Assembly (NCBI GenBank): GCA_027293245.1
Contig: JAPUFZ010000355.1
Location: 1-5,368 of the forward strand
Length of the DNA: 5,368 nucleotides
Reading direction: 5' to 3'
Source: Gammaproteobacteria bacterium
GTDB taxonomy: Bacteria > Pseudomonadota > Gammaproteobacteria > GCA-001735895
Positions 1 through 5,368 of this stretch are shown piece by piece. How positions within the stretch are numbered: position 1 is the first letter of the stretch; every line of letters begins with the position of its first letter. The position numbers and the translations under genes were made by a program. Under the pieces are notes generated by a model. It saw only the letters and a list, made by a program, of their open reading frames with translations. It was not told the DNA's origin and did no database searches.

Positions 1-1337
1 ATCTGCGCATGATCGCGAGGCCCAATGATTTGGCCAACGCCGCCGACCAGGCCAGGCATCCTGCCTCAAGCTTCGATGCGTGGAAACGTCGTTACGTAAT
101 AGATTTAGGGGAAACCAGAGCCTTCTACTTCGAGGAAGATGCACAGACCACCGTGCTCGCAATCGATAAAGGCATTCGCGTCGGCCTCTTTATCAACGGT
201 AAGCCTGATGCGTCGACCGGAGCTGACCTGCCGACACAGGTACTCCTGGCCCACTTACCGATGTTTCTGGCACCGGAGGCGCGCAGCATTCTCGTTATAG
301 GACACGGCTCGGGGATTACCGCCGGCTCGCTGATGCGCCACCCGGTGGAGCAGGCAGACATCGTCGAGATCTCACCCGGTGTCCTCAACTCGGATTCAAT
401 CTTCGCCAGGTTCAACTACGGGGTTCTCAATGACTCACGGGTTCGTACCTATCTGGACGATGCCCAGAGTTTTCTGCGCGCGGTGCCGCGCCGCTACGAC
501 ATGATTATCTCCGAACCGTCGAACCCCTGGGTCGCGGGAATCGCTGGCCTGTTCACCCGGGAATATTTCCAGGCGATGAGCGCCAGGCTCAATCCTGGCG
601 GTCTCGCCGTGGTGTGGATCCAGGCGTACGAACAGTCCGACGCTGGCGTTGCGCTGGTGTTGCGCACGATTGAATCCGTGTTTCCACACGCCAGGGTAGC
701 TCGAACACCCCATTATTCGGACATGATCGTGATCGCCTCTAATGATCCCATCGAACCGGACTTCGAGGCGATGGAGGATCGATTCGACCAGCCGGCGATT
801 CGGAATGATCTGGCTCGCATCGCGATCACCAACCTGGCGAGCCTGATCCTTCATTATACGATGACGCAAGAGCGCTTTCACGAGGTGCTTCCCCCTGGGC
901 CGCTGAACACTATCTCGCGTCAGCGTCTTGAATACAGTGCACCGCGGAGTCTCTTCAACCGCGATTCTTCGTCGTTCCCGTGGCGGACCGATCCCCTGTT
1001 CAGAGGTATAGTGCCGGGGGATTCGACGATTCTGGGCCGCTACCTCAGGTACCGTGCGGTTGCGGGCGAGCCGGTTCGGTACGATGAACTCGAGTACCTG
1101 ATCAGTCGTTCCCAGGAGAAAGTCGTCGAGGCACTCGAGAATCTCCCCCTGATAGGCAAGTCATTACTGCAATCACCTAAGCGTCCCGCGAGAGGCCTGG
1201 TGCCGGACCCCGGGACCGTGGGACTTTACGAGGCTGCGTTCTGGGGCAGTCGCTTTCGAAAGGAGGGACGCGGTGACGTTGCCTCGGCTTTTTTTCAGCG
1301 GTTCCATTCGCTCGACCGCGCCCGCGGCAAGAAGTGA
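1..1337 (+). CDS. Spermidine synthase-like SAM-fold protein, C-terminal part (5' truncated by window edge)
   Basis: Partial gene. The frame is open to the left edge (CTG CGC precede the first ATG at base 9) and no ribosome binding site is visible, so the true start probably lies outside the window. Counting from that ATG, 442 residues remain. Residues 93-110 form a glycine-rich nucleotide-binding loop (LVIGHGSG). VEISP at 119-123 is the acidic end of the second strand, DDAQSFLRA is at 150-158, and YDMIISEPSNPW is at 163-174, followed by GLFTREYF. The later GPLNTISRQRLEYSAPR stretch (297-313) resembles the GPLNTDDRP-LEYSAPR segment of large membrane-anchored 'fused' spermidine synthase-like proteins. 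That family normally has an N-terminal multi-helix membrane part, which would be the missing portion. Canonical aminopropyltransferases have DSSDP where this protein has EPSNP, so true spermidine synthase activity is doubtful. The fold assignment is firm; the substrate is unknown. The gene is more GC-rich than its neighbours. Confidence 0.85.
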   Translation, partial: LRMIARPNDLANAADQARHPASSFDAWKRRYVIDLGETRAFYFEEDAQTTVLAIDKGIRVGLFINGKPDASTGADLPTQVLLAHLPMFLAPEARSILVIGHGSGITAGSLMRHPVEQADIVEISPGVLNSDSIFARFNYGVLNDSRVRTYLDDAQSFLRAVPRRYDMIISEPSNPWVAGIAGLFTREYFQAMSARLNPGGLAVVWIQAYEQSDAGVALVLRTIESVFPHARVARTPHYSDMIVIASNDPIEPDFEAMEDRFDQPAIRNDLARIAITNLASLILHYTMTQERFHEVLPPGPLNTISRQRLEYSAPRSLFNRDSSSFPWRTDPLFRGIVPGDSTILGRYLRYRAVAGEPVRYDELEYLISRSQEKVVEALENLPLIGKSLLQSPKRPARGLVPDPGTVGLYEAAFWGSRFRKEGRGDVASAFFQRFHSLDRARGKK

Positions 1338-1578
1338 GATGGTGAGGCGCCCAGATGCGTCAGCTTGATCGATTGTTGGCCCTGATATTAAAGTCTCTGA
1401 CCCTATATGATGGAGCATTTTGCTGCTCAGTTAGGCGCTATTGTTAAAGTGAAATCTGACTAGTTGTGCGTAAAGCATTGACTGGGCTATTGGCTTTCGG
1501 GTTATCCACATTACCTGTGCGTAACTATGTGTATAAATTGCAATTGAAGTGCTGAAACACCGATATACATTGAGGTTT

Positions 1579-1595
1579 TGTTAGATTAGCTAACA
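1579..1595. repeat. Short perfect inverted repeat TGTTAG-N5-CTAACA
   Basis: Two 6-base arms (1579-1584 and 1590-1595) flank the 5-base spacer ATTAG. Centre-to-centre spacing is 11 bases, about one helical turn, which suits a dimeric DNA-binding protein. It is followed directly by the palindrome TTGATCAA (1597-1604). The arms are too short and AT-rich for a convincing transcription terminator. Confidence 0.3.
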
Positions 1596-1622
1596 TTTGA
1601 TCAATCGATAAATATCCCTTTA

Positions 1623-1635
1623 AATCAAATGCTTA
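1623..1635 (+). promoter_or_regulatory. IHF binding-site consensus match
   Basis: AATCAAATGCTTA matches the IHF core consensus WATCAANNNNTTR at every specified position. It sits inside the AT-rich segment between the left DnaA boxes and the box at 1706. In E. coli, IHF bends oriC, datA and DARS2 to bring DnaA boxes together, so position and sequence agree. Short consensus matches do occur by chance in AT-rich DNA. Confidence 0.45.
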
Positions 1636-1700
1636 AAAAAAATGGTAAATAATACACTTTTTAATTTTGAAATAAGGCTGGCAATATACGGTGATTTAAT

Positions 1701-2909
1701 CTAGCTGTGTATAATTTCGCCGGCTGTACTAAAAAAAGGTTGATTTGTTGCGATATCCAGGTCAAGAAACATCGATTGCAAGTCGTTGAGATACTGAAAA
1801 CCACGCTCGCTGGGGCAAATTTGCCATTGATCCAGATTGAGTAGACCCAAATCTTGCGCTTTTTGCAGTACCGGCAGAATTTCGCTGAACGACAAACCGG
1901 TACACTCGACAAATTCGGATGCATGGAACCCGCCGGTTAGTCGCAGGGCATTGAGCATAAACTCAAATGCCCGGTCCGCTGCGTTTAGTTCAACTTCACT
2001 ACTGATTGAATCACGCCCCCGAGATTGCAGGTAGACGCGAGGCTGGCGTTGGCGCACGCGCCGCAATATACGGTTTTCCCCGGCCAGTGTAATCTTGCCA
2101 TGTGCGCCTGCACCTATACCCAGGTAGTCGCCGAATTTCCAGTAGTTCAAATTGTGTCGGCTTTGAAAGTTATCGAGGCTATAAGCTGAAATTTCATATT
2201 GTTGATAGCGCTGGTCTGATAACAGCGTCTGGCATGCGCTTTGTTGTTCCCAGGCGAGATCATCATCTGGCATCGCCGCTGGTGGTCGGCTATGAAACAG
2301 GGTATTAGGTTCAATCGTGAGTTGGTAGTGGGAAATATGCTCGGGTCCAAGCGCAATTGCCTGCTGCAGGTCCGCCACGGCCTGTGGCACACTCTGGGCC
2401 GGCAAGCCATACATTAAATCCAGGTTGATATTGTCAAATCCGGCCTGCCGCGCCGAGGCAAAGGCCTGCAGGCCGAGACTGGCATCGTGTACGCGGCCGA
2501 GTGCTCGTAAATGGTCGTCGTTAAAACTTTGTATACCGATTGAGAGACGGTTAATACCGATTTCGCGGTAAGCACGAAAATGTTCGATATCGGCACTACC
2601 CGGATTGGACTCAAGCGTTACTTCGGCATTTGCGGATATATTCAGCAGGGCCCTTAAGCCGGAAAACAGGCGATCGATTGCTTCTCCGGAAAATAATGAC
2701 GGTGTGCCACCGCCGATAAAAATAGTCTCTACCCTACGACCCCAGACCAGGGGCAGATCCTGTTCCAGATCATTGAGTAGCGCATCGATGTAGTCGAACT
2801 CGGGTAATTGATCGATCGTGTGCGAATTGAAATCACAGTAGGGGCATTTTTTTTCACACCAGGGCAAATGGATGTAGAGGCCGAGCGGCGGGGGATGCTT
2901 AATTTGCAT
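1701..2909 (-). CDS. hemW: Radical SAM family heme chaperone HemW
   Basis: HemW (formerly YggW) is a cytoplasmic radical-SAM-type protein that binds a 4Fe-4S cluster, SAM and heme, and is implicated in delivering heme to respiratory enzymes. The 402-residue product opens with LYIHLPWCEKKCPYCDFN, placing the cluster cysteines at 18, 22 and 25. A Phe follows CD, where coproporphyrinogen dehydrogenase HemN has the CxC fourth cysteine. This separates it from HemN. GGGTPS at 66-71 is the SAM-binding loop. RHNLNYW at 251-257 carries the HNxxYW signature of HemW, followed by GIGAGAHG. The ATG overlaps the rdgB stop by one base (TAATG), implying translational coupling; only a weak AAAGG lies 11 bases upstream. 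Family members usually end near FQYLNDLQSMFL (370-381). Here about 20 extra residues follow, overlapping a DnaA box. It is the last gene of the rph-rdgB-hemW operon. Confidence 0.96.
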   Translation of the reverse strand: MQIKHPPPLGLYIHLPWCEKKCPYCDFNSHTIDQLPEFDYIDALLNDLEQDLPLVWGRRVETIFIGGGTPSLFSGEAIDRLFSGLRALLNISANAEVTLESNPGSADIEHFRAYREIGINRLSIGIQSFNDDHLRALGRVHDASLGLQAFASARQAGFDNINLDLMYGLPAQSVPQAVADLQQAIALGPEHISHYQLTIEPNTLFHSRPPAAMPDDDLAWEQQSACQTLLSDQRYQQYEISAYSLDNFQSRHNLNYWKFGDYLGIGAGAHGKITLAGENRILRRVRQRQPRVYLQSRGRDSISSEVELNAADRAFEFMLNALRLTGGFHASEFVECTGLSFSEILPVLQKAQDLGLLNLDQWQICPSERGFQYLNDLQSMFLDLDIATNQPFFSTAGEIIHS

Positions 2910-3499
2910 TATTGTGGGAGCCTTTCGAGTAATTGTCGCAACGCCTGTCCACGATGGCTCAGTTTATTCTTCAGTTCGGCGCTGAGTTCGGCACTGGTGC
3001 AGCCCCGTTCCGGCAAATAAAAATAAGGGTCGTAACCGAATCCGCCGGTGCCGTGCGGTTCGAGCAGGATAATGCCTTCCCAGCTGCCCTCGCATATGAC
3101 TGGCGAGGCGTCAGCGGCATTTTGCATATAAACAATAACCGCCCGATAACGGGCGCCACGTTGCCGCTCCGGTACCTGGCGCAGTTTTTCCACCAGTAAC
3201 GCGTTGTTCGTCTCATCGGTTGCGTCGGGGCCGGAAAAGCGGGCGCTGTAGACACCAGGGGCTCCGTTCAGAGCATCGACCTCGATACCCGAATCATCCG
3301 CCAGTGCGGCAAAGCCGGTGTGCTGTGCCGCATTACGAGCCTTGATAATTGCGTTTTCGACAAAGGTTGTGCCGGTCTCGGCAACCTCGGGAACATCGAA
3401 ATCGGCCTGCGGGTATAGCTGGTAGTCGAGATTAACGAAAAGTTGCGACAGCTCTCGCAACTTGCCCGTATTAGCGGATGCAATCACCAGTTTTCTCAT
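2909..3499 (-). CDS. rdgB: RdgB/HAM1 family non-canonical purine NTP pyrophosphatase (XTP/dITP diphosphatase)
   Basis: Hydrolyses dITP, ITP and XTP to the monophosphate plus pyrophosphate, keeping deaminated purines out of DNA and RNA; cytoplasmic. The 196-residue product is almost exactly the size of E. coli RdgB (197). Family motifs appear in order: SANTGKLRE (8-16, phosphate-binding), [11 protein letters not shown] (45-55), [21 protein letters not shown] (67-87, with D68/D69 as the metal/catalytic acids), [11 protein letters not shown] (150-160, base recognition) and SHRGQAL (181-187). The start ATG lies inside the end of rph as an ATGA overlap, and no strong Shine-Dalgarno is visible, so translation is probably coupled to rph. 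The stop overlaps the hemW start by one base. No frameshift or missing key residue is seen. Confidence 0.97.
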   Translation of the reverse strand: MRKLVIASANTGKLRELSQLFVNLDYQLYPQADFDVPEVAETGTTFVENAIIKARNAAQHTGFAALADDSGIEVDALNGAPGVYSARFSGPDATDETNNALLVEKLRQVPERQRGARYRAVIVYMQNAADASPVICEGSWEGIILLEPHGTGGFGYDPYFYLPERGCTSAELSAELKNKLSHRGQALRQLLERLPQ

Positions 3500-4197
3500 T
3501 TCTGTAGTTCAAATATTTGACCGATACCCTTGCGTGCCAGAGCCAGCATTTCATTCAACTCCACATCGGAAAACGACTGGCCTTCGGCGGTGCCCTGTAC
3601 CTCGATAAATCCGCCTTTACTATTCATGACAATGTTCATATCAGTATGGGCACTACTGTCTTCGGCATAATCCAGATCGAGAATGGCCTGACCCTGGTAA
3701 ATGCCGACCGATATGGCGGCGATCTGGCATTCGAGGGGATTATGTTTAAGTTCGCCCTGATCTAACAGGGTCTGGATAGCGTCCGCCAGGGCGACCCATG
3801 CGCCTGAAATCGAAGCGGTTCGGGTGCCACCATCTGCCTGTATGACATCGCAGTCAATGGTGATGGTTCTTTCTCCCAGTTTTTCGGTATCAATAGAGGC
3901 GCGCAGTGCACGGCCGATCAGACGTTGGATTTCCATCGTACGTCCACCCTGCTTGCCACTGCTCGCTTCGCGGCGCATGCGAGTGCCGGTCGATCGCGGC
4001 AACATGCCATATTCGGCTGTTACCCAGCCCCTGCCCTTACCCCGCAAAAAGCCCGGTACTGAATTCTCTACCGATGCGTTGCATAAAACCCTGGTGTCGC
4101 CAGACTCGATTAAAACTGACCCTTCCGCATGCCGGGTATAGTTTCGCGTAATTCTGATCGGTCGTAGTTCGTCGTTGGCTCTGCCGCTGGGTCTCAT
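3496..4197 (-). CDS. rph: Ribonuclease PH
   Basis: Phosphorolytic 3'-5' exoribonuclease that trims tRNA 3' ends and other stable RNAs, releasing nucleoside diphosphates; it acts as a hexameric ring in the cytoplasm. The 233-residue product begins with the canonical [32 protein letters not shown] spans 53-70, [16 protein letters not shown] (84-99) carries the phosphate-binding arginine R86, [16 protein letters not shown] is at 115-130, and [15 protein letters not shown] is at 174-188. D180 and D186 are likely catalytic/metal aspartates by comparison with E. coli. The length is close to E. coli's 238. Unlike laboratory E. coli K-12, which has a frameshifted rph, this copy reads intact to a normal C-terminus. 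GGAG lies 8 bases upstream of the ATG, and a sigma70-type promoter is just beyond. First gene of the operon with rdgB and hemW. Confidence 0.97.
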   Translation of the reverse strand: MRPSGRANDELRPIRITRNYTRHAEGSVLIESGDTRVLCNASVENSVPGFLRGKGRGWVTAEYGMLPRSTGTRMRREASSGKQGGRTMEIQRLIGRALRASIDTEKLGERTITIDCDVIQADGGTRTASISGAWVALADAIQTLLDQGELKHNPLECQIAAISVGIYQGQAILDLDYAEDSSAHTDMNIVMNSKGGFIEVQGTAEGQSFSDVELNEMLALARKGIGQIFELQK

Positions 4198-4205
4198 GAA
4201 TCGAT

Positions 4206-4209
4206 CTCC
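4206..4209 (-). promoter_or_regulatory. Ribosome binding site of rph
   Basis: On the minus strand GGAG stands 8 bases before the ATG at 4197. It supports the MRPSGR start and is the only clear Shine-Dalgarno in the three-gene operon. Confidence 0.7.
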
Positions 4210-4223
4210 GGAAAAGAATCGGG

Positions 4224-4252
4224 ATTATACTGATCATCCGTGTCGGCGTCAG
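4224..4252 (-). promoter_or_regulatory. Sigma70-type promoter of the rph-rdgB-hemW operon
   Basis: On the minus strand, CTGACG (4252-4247) is separated by 17 bases from a perfect TATAAT (4229-4224). The -35 matches TTGACA at four of six positions and the spacing is optimal. Transcription would begin near 4217, giving a leader of about 20 bases that carries the GGAG. rdgB and hemW show no promoter of their own, consistent with one transcript. Confidence 0.7.
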
Positions 4253-4276
4253 TCCCCAGTGGTAATAAAGAGAGTG

Positions 4277-4325
4277 TCGTAAAAAGCCGTCTAGCGTCCC
4301 CTGGCCGCAAGACGATTTTTTACGA
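4277..4325. repeat. Long imperfect inverted repeat, possible bidirectional terminator
   Basis: The 16-base arms 4277-4292 (TCGTAAAAAGCCGTCT) and 4310-4325 (AGACGATTTTTTACGA) pair at 14 positions, plus one G-U wobble and one mismatch. Beyond an A-A mismatch the loop adds GCG/CGC (4294-4296 with 4306-4308). Read as RNA on either strand, the inner CGTCT/AGACG stem is followed by a T-run (TTTTTT on plus, CTTTTT on minus), so it resembles a bidirectional intrinsic terminator. The inner stem is only moderately GC-rich. It lies between divergent genes and upstream of the rph promoter, so it is not in the rph leader. It could lie in a yicC leader if yicC is transcribed from further left. Alternatives are an insulator, an attenuator, or a small mobile repeat. 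Confidence 0.5.
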
Positions 4326-4404
4326 AAGCCTCTATACATAGGTGGTTTATGCATGCGCCGTCCAAATAAGTTATGATTCCCGCATCACGAACCTGAGTAT
4401 TGGT

Positions 4405-4408
4405 AGAG
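4405..4408 (+). promoter_or_regulatory. Ribosome binding site deciding the yicC start
   Basis: AGAG is 9 bases before the GTG at 4418. The alternative upstream TTG (4400) has no purine-rich stretch at a suitable distance, so this site favours GTG. It is a modest Shine-Dalgarno. Confidence 0.45.
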
Positions 4409-4417
4409 AATAGAAAC

Positions 4418-5296
4418 GTGCTAAAAAGTATGACTGCCTTTGCCCGCTTGCAGGAGTCCTGCGATGCCGGAACTTTGACCTGGGAGATTCGCTCGGTCAA
4501 TCATCGTTATCTGGAGCCTGGCCTGAAGCTGCCAGACGATTTTAAATCGCTGGAACCCGAAATTCGCAAACTGGTATCGAGATATTTAAAGCGCGGCAAG
4601 GTAGATATTGGATTACGTTTTAAATTAAATGGTACCAGCGAAAGTAAAATCAGCCTCAATCAAGAAATCGTACACCAGTTACGCCAGCTGGAGCAGGAGG
4701 TATTGAATATCGTTCATGAAGGTAGCAAGCTATCCGTCGCCGATATCCTGAGTTGGCCGGGTGTGATTTCGGACTCTGAGGGAGACCTGTCGCCGCTGAT
4801 ATCGCTGGCACTCGGAAGTCTTGAAAATACCCTGAAGCAGTTGGTCGAAACCAGGGAAACCGAAGGCCAGGCGCTGGCTATAATGATAAATTCTCGCTGT
4901 ACTAAAATCAGCAAAATTGTGCAACAACTGCGGGCGCATCAACCGGCGATAATGGCGTCGATGCGCGAAAAATGGGAACTCAATTTATCTGAGAAACTAA
5001 AAAAATGGAATGCAGACGCGGACCACGGCCGGCTCGAGCAGGAACTGGTGATACTGGCTCAAAAACTCGATGTAGCTGAAGAGCTTGATCGCATCGATAC
5101 TCATATTACCGAAGTTAAAAAAGTTTTGAAACGCGAAGAAGCGGTGGGCAGGCGGCTTGATTTCCTCATGCAGGAACTCAATCGCGAAGCCAATACACTG
5201 GGGTCAAAGTCACAGGATAGCCAAACCACGCAATACTCTGTTGATCTCAAGGTGTTGATTGAGCAGATGCGGGAGCAGGTGCAAAATATAGAATAA
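4418..5296 (+). CDS. yicC: YicC/YloC family endoribonuclease
   Basis: YicC-family proteins are now regarded as endoribonucleases; E. coli YicC has been linked to small-RNA (RyhB) turnover with PNPase. I start it at GTG (4418), giving MLKSMTAFARLQ, which aligns with the E. coli start MIRSMTAYAR. A TTG at 4400 would add six residues without family support. The 292-residue length fits the family (287 in E. coli). Visible features are EIRSVNHRYLEP at 23-34 and LKRGKVDI at 57-64 in the YicC-like N-terminal domain, a helical middle, and the conserved C-terminal DUF1732 block. That block contains GRLEQELVILAQKLDVAEELDRI (from about 204) and GRRLDFLMQELNREANTLGSK (244-264). It is divergent from rph. 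The promoter is not clear; TATGAT at 4372-4377 is a possible -10 but has a poor -35. gmk often follows in relatives but is not seen in the remaining 72 bases. Confidence 0.95.
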   Translation: MLKSMTAFARLQESCDAGTLTWEIRSVNHRYLEPGLKLPDDFKSLEPEIRKLVSRYLKRGKVDIGLRFKLNGTSESKISLNQEIVHQLRQLEQEVLNIVHEGSKLSVADILSWPGVISDSEGDLSPLISLALGSLENTLKQLVETRETEGQALAIMINSRCTKISKIVQQLRAHQPAIMASMREKWELNLSEKLKKWNADADHGRLEQELVILAQKLDVAEELDRIDTHITEVKKVLKREEAVGRRLDFLMQELNREANTLGSKSQDSQTTQYSVDLKVLIEQMREQVQNIE

Positions 5297-5328
5297 TGGT
5301 CATATGTAACCGCCCTCTCGACTTCCGA

Positions 5329-5346
5329 GCCGGAGGTTCCCCCGGC
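5329..5346 (+). repeat. GC-rich hairpin downstream of yicC
   Basis: GCCGGAGG (5329-5336) and CCCCCGGC (5339-5346) pair at seven of eight positions around TT; the innermost pair would open to allow a loop. It starts 33 bases after the yicC stop. No T-tract follows (CCCCGAGCC instead), so it is not a standard intrinsic terminator. The 8-mer CCGAGCCG occurs on both sides of it, at 5325-5332 and 5349-5356. It may be structure in a leader or GC-rich spacer preceding an unseen gene. Confidence 0.3.
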
Positions 5347-5368
5347 CCCCGAGCCGAGCGTCATGCCG

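Larger units (their letters stand above)
1537..1680. other. AT-rich segment, candidate DNA unwinding element
   Basis: The segment lies between the left group of four DnaA boxes and the right-hand box. G+C is 25% over 1561-1680 and lowest over 1621-1670, where runs of A (1635-1642) and T (about 1658-1668) occur. Low helix stability next to DnaA boxes is the classical signature of a DNA unwinding element. I did not see clear repeats of the E. coli 13-mer (GATCTNTTNTTTT), and GATC sites are sparse (one at 1599-1602), so Dam/SeqA-style control is not evident. Confidence 0.4.
1338..1700. other. Intergenic region with origin-like features; no gene seen
   Basis: This 363-base stretch lies between the 3' ends of the spermidine-synthase-like gene (plus) and hemW (minus). 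The genes converge on it, so it is not expected to hold promoters for either. I found no convincing open frame with a ribosome binding site, no tRNA or rRNA, and no strong hairpin-plus-T-tract terminator on either strand. The left part (1338-1500) has ordinary composition. The right part becomes AT-rich: 30% G+C over 1561-1620 and 20% over 1621-1680. DnaA-box-like 9-mers and an IHF-type site, listed separately, are the only recognisable content. A convergent gene pair without a terminator but with so much protein-binding sequence suggests a chromosome-maintenance role rather than gene regulation. Confidence 0.7.
1465..1714. other. DnaA-box cluster with AT-rich core: candidate replication origin or datA/DARS-like site
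   Basis: Three exact matches to the DnaA box consensus TTATNCACA are present: TTATCCACA at 1502-1510 (plus strand, the strongest E. coli box), and TTATACACA on the minus strand at 1528-1536 and 1706-1714. Two more minus-strand copies of TTACGCACA, one mismatch from consensus, lie at 1465-1473 and 1516-1524. Four boxes sit within 72 bases, with gaps of 28, 5 and 3 bases. An AT-rich segment and an IHF consensus match separate them from the fifth. For eight fixed bases, chance predicts roughly 0.01 exact hits in 250 bases on both strands, somewhat more in AT-rich DNA. This arrangement resembles oriC (boxes, IHF site, unwinding element), but datA and DARS loci also combine DnaA boxes with IHF sites. 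No dnaA, dnaN, rpmH, gidA or parAB is in the window to settle which it is. Confidence 0.55.

Noticed and set aside
435..881. Minus-strand open frame of 148 codons antisense to the first gene
   Set aside because: It is a shadow of a GC-rich coding region whose plus-strand reading has clear SAM-fold motifs. The antisense product has no recognisable domain.
1338..1700. Intrinsic terminator between the two convergent genes
   Set aside because: The only palindrome (TGTTAG/CTAACA) is short and AT-rich with no proper T-tract. No stable GC stem followed by T residues was found on either strand.
1661..1924. Minus-strand open frame of 87 codons overlapping the hemW 3' end
   Set aside because: It lies within hemW in another frame on the same strand, has no family motifs, and has no independent ribosome binding site.
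3824..4151. Overlapping plus-strand open frames antisense to rph
   Set aside because: The minus-strand reading is an intact, motif-rich RNase PH. The antisense frames have no plausible start signals or domains.
4333..4377. yicC promoter using TATACA (4333-4338) or TATGAT (4372-4377) as -10
   Set aside because: Neither has a reasonable -35 at 16-18 bases, so I did not list one as a feature.
4400..4417. TTG at 4400 as the yicC start
   Set aside because: It adds six residues (MVENRN) before the family-conserved start MLKSMTAFAR. The GTG at 4418 aligns with E. coli YicC and has AGAG at 9 bases.
5101..5364. Minus-strand open frame of 87 codons antisense to the yicC 3' end
   Set aside because: Most of it is the shadow of the conserved yicC C-terminal block, and the GC-rich start gives low-complexity Gly/Ser residues. 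No family is recognised.
1..5368. CRISPR array, tRNA/rRNA genes, insertion sequences or phage genes
   Set aside because: I saw no regularly spaced repeats, cloverleaf or rRNA-like sequence, or transposase, integrase or phage motifs.

Overview
The window reads as a piece of a gammaproteobacterial chromosome, probably from an environmental genome. The main evidence is the block rph-rdgB-hemW on the minus strand divergent from yicC on the plus strand. The predicted proteins closely resemble the E. coli proteins in length and motifs, and rph/yicC divergence and rdgB/hemW adjacency are both familiar in Gammaproteobacteria. No taxonomic search was possible, so this placement is inference.

Layout from left to right. 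(1) 1-1337, plus strand: the C-terminal part of a spermidine-synthase-like (class I SAM-fold) protein. Its frame is open to the left edge, so the N-terminus is missing. It is more GC-rich than the other genes. (2) 1338-1700: a 363-base intergenic region with no credible gene. It becomes very AT-rich (25% G+C over 1561-1680). It carries, or borders, five DnaA-box-like 9-mers and one exact match to the IHF consensus. This looks like a replication origin or a DnaA-titration/reactivation site and is the most interesting part of the window. (3) 1701-4197, minus strand: a tight three-gene operon in the order rph, rdgB, hemW. Each junction overlaps (ATGA, then TAATG), and a good sigma70-type promoter lies just upstream of rph. 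(4) 4198-4417: the divergent intergenic region, holding the rph promoter and a long imperfect inverted repeat with T-tracts on both sides. (5) 4418-5296, plus strand: yicC, best read from a GTG start. (6) 5297-5368: a short tail whose last 58 bases are about 76% G+C. It contains a GC hairpin and no recognisable start of gmk, the gene that often follows yicC.

Functionally, rph and yicC both concern RNA: 3'-end trimming of tRNA precursors by RNase PH, and the YicC/YloC endoribonuclease family. RdgB cleanses the nucleotide pool of deaminated purine nucleotides. HemW is a radical-SAM-related heme chaperone. The operon is housekeeping. The possible novelty lies in the non-coding DNA at 1465-1714 and 4277-4325, and in the compositional breaks at both ends.
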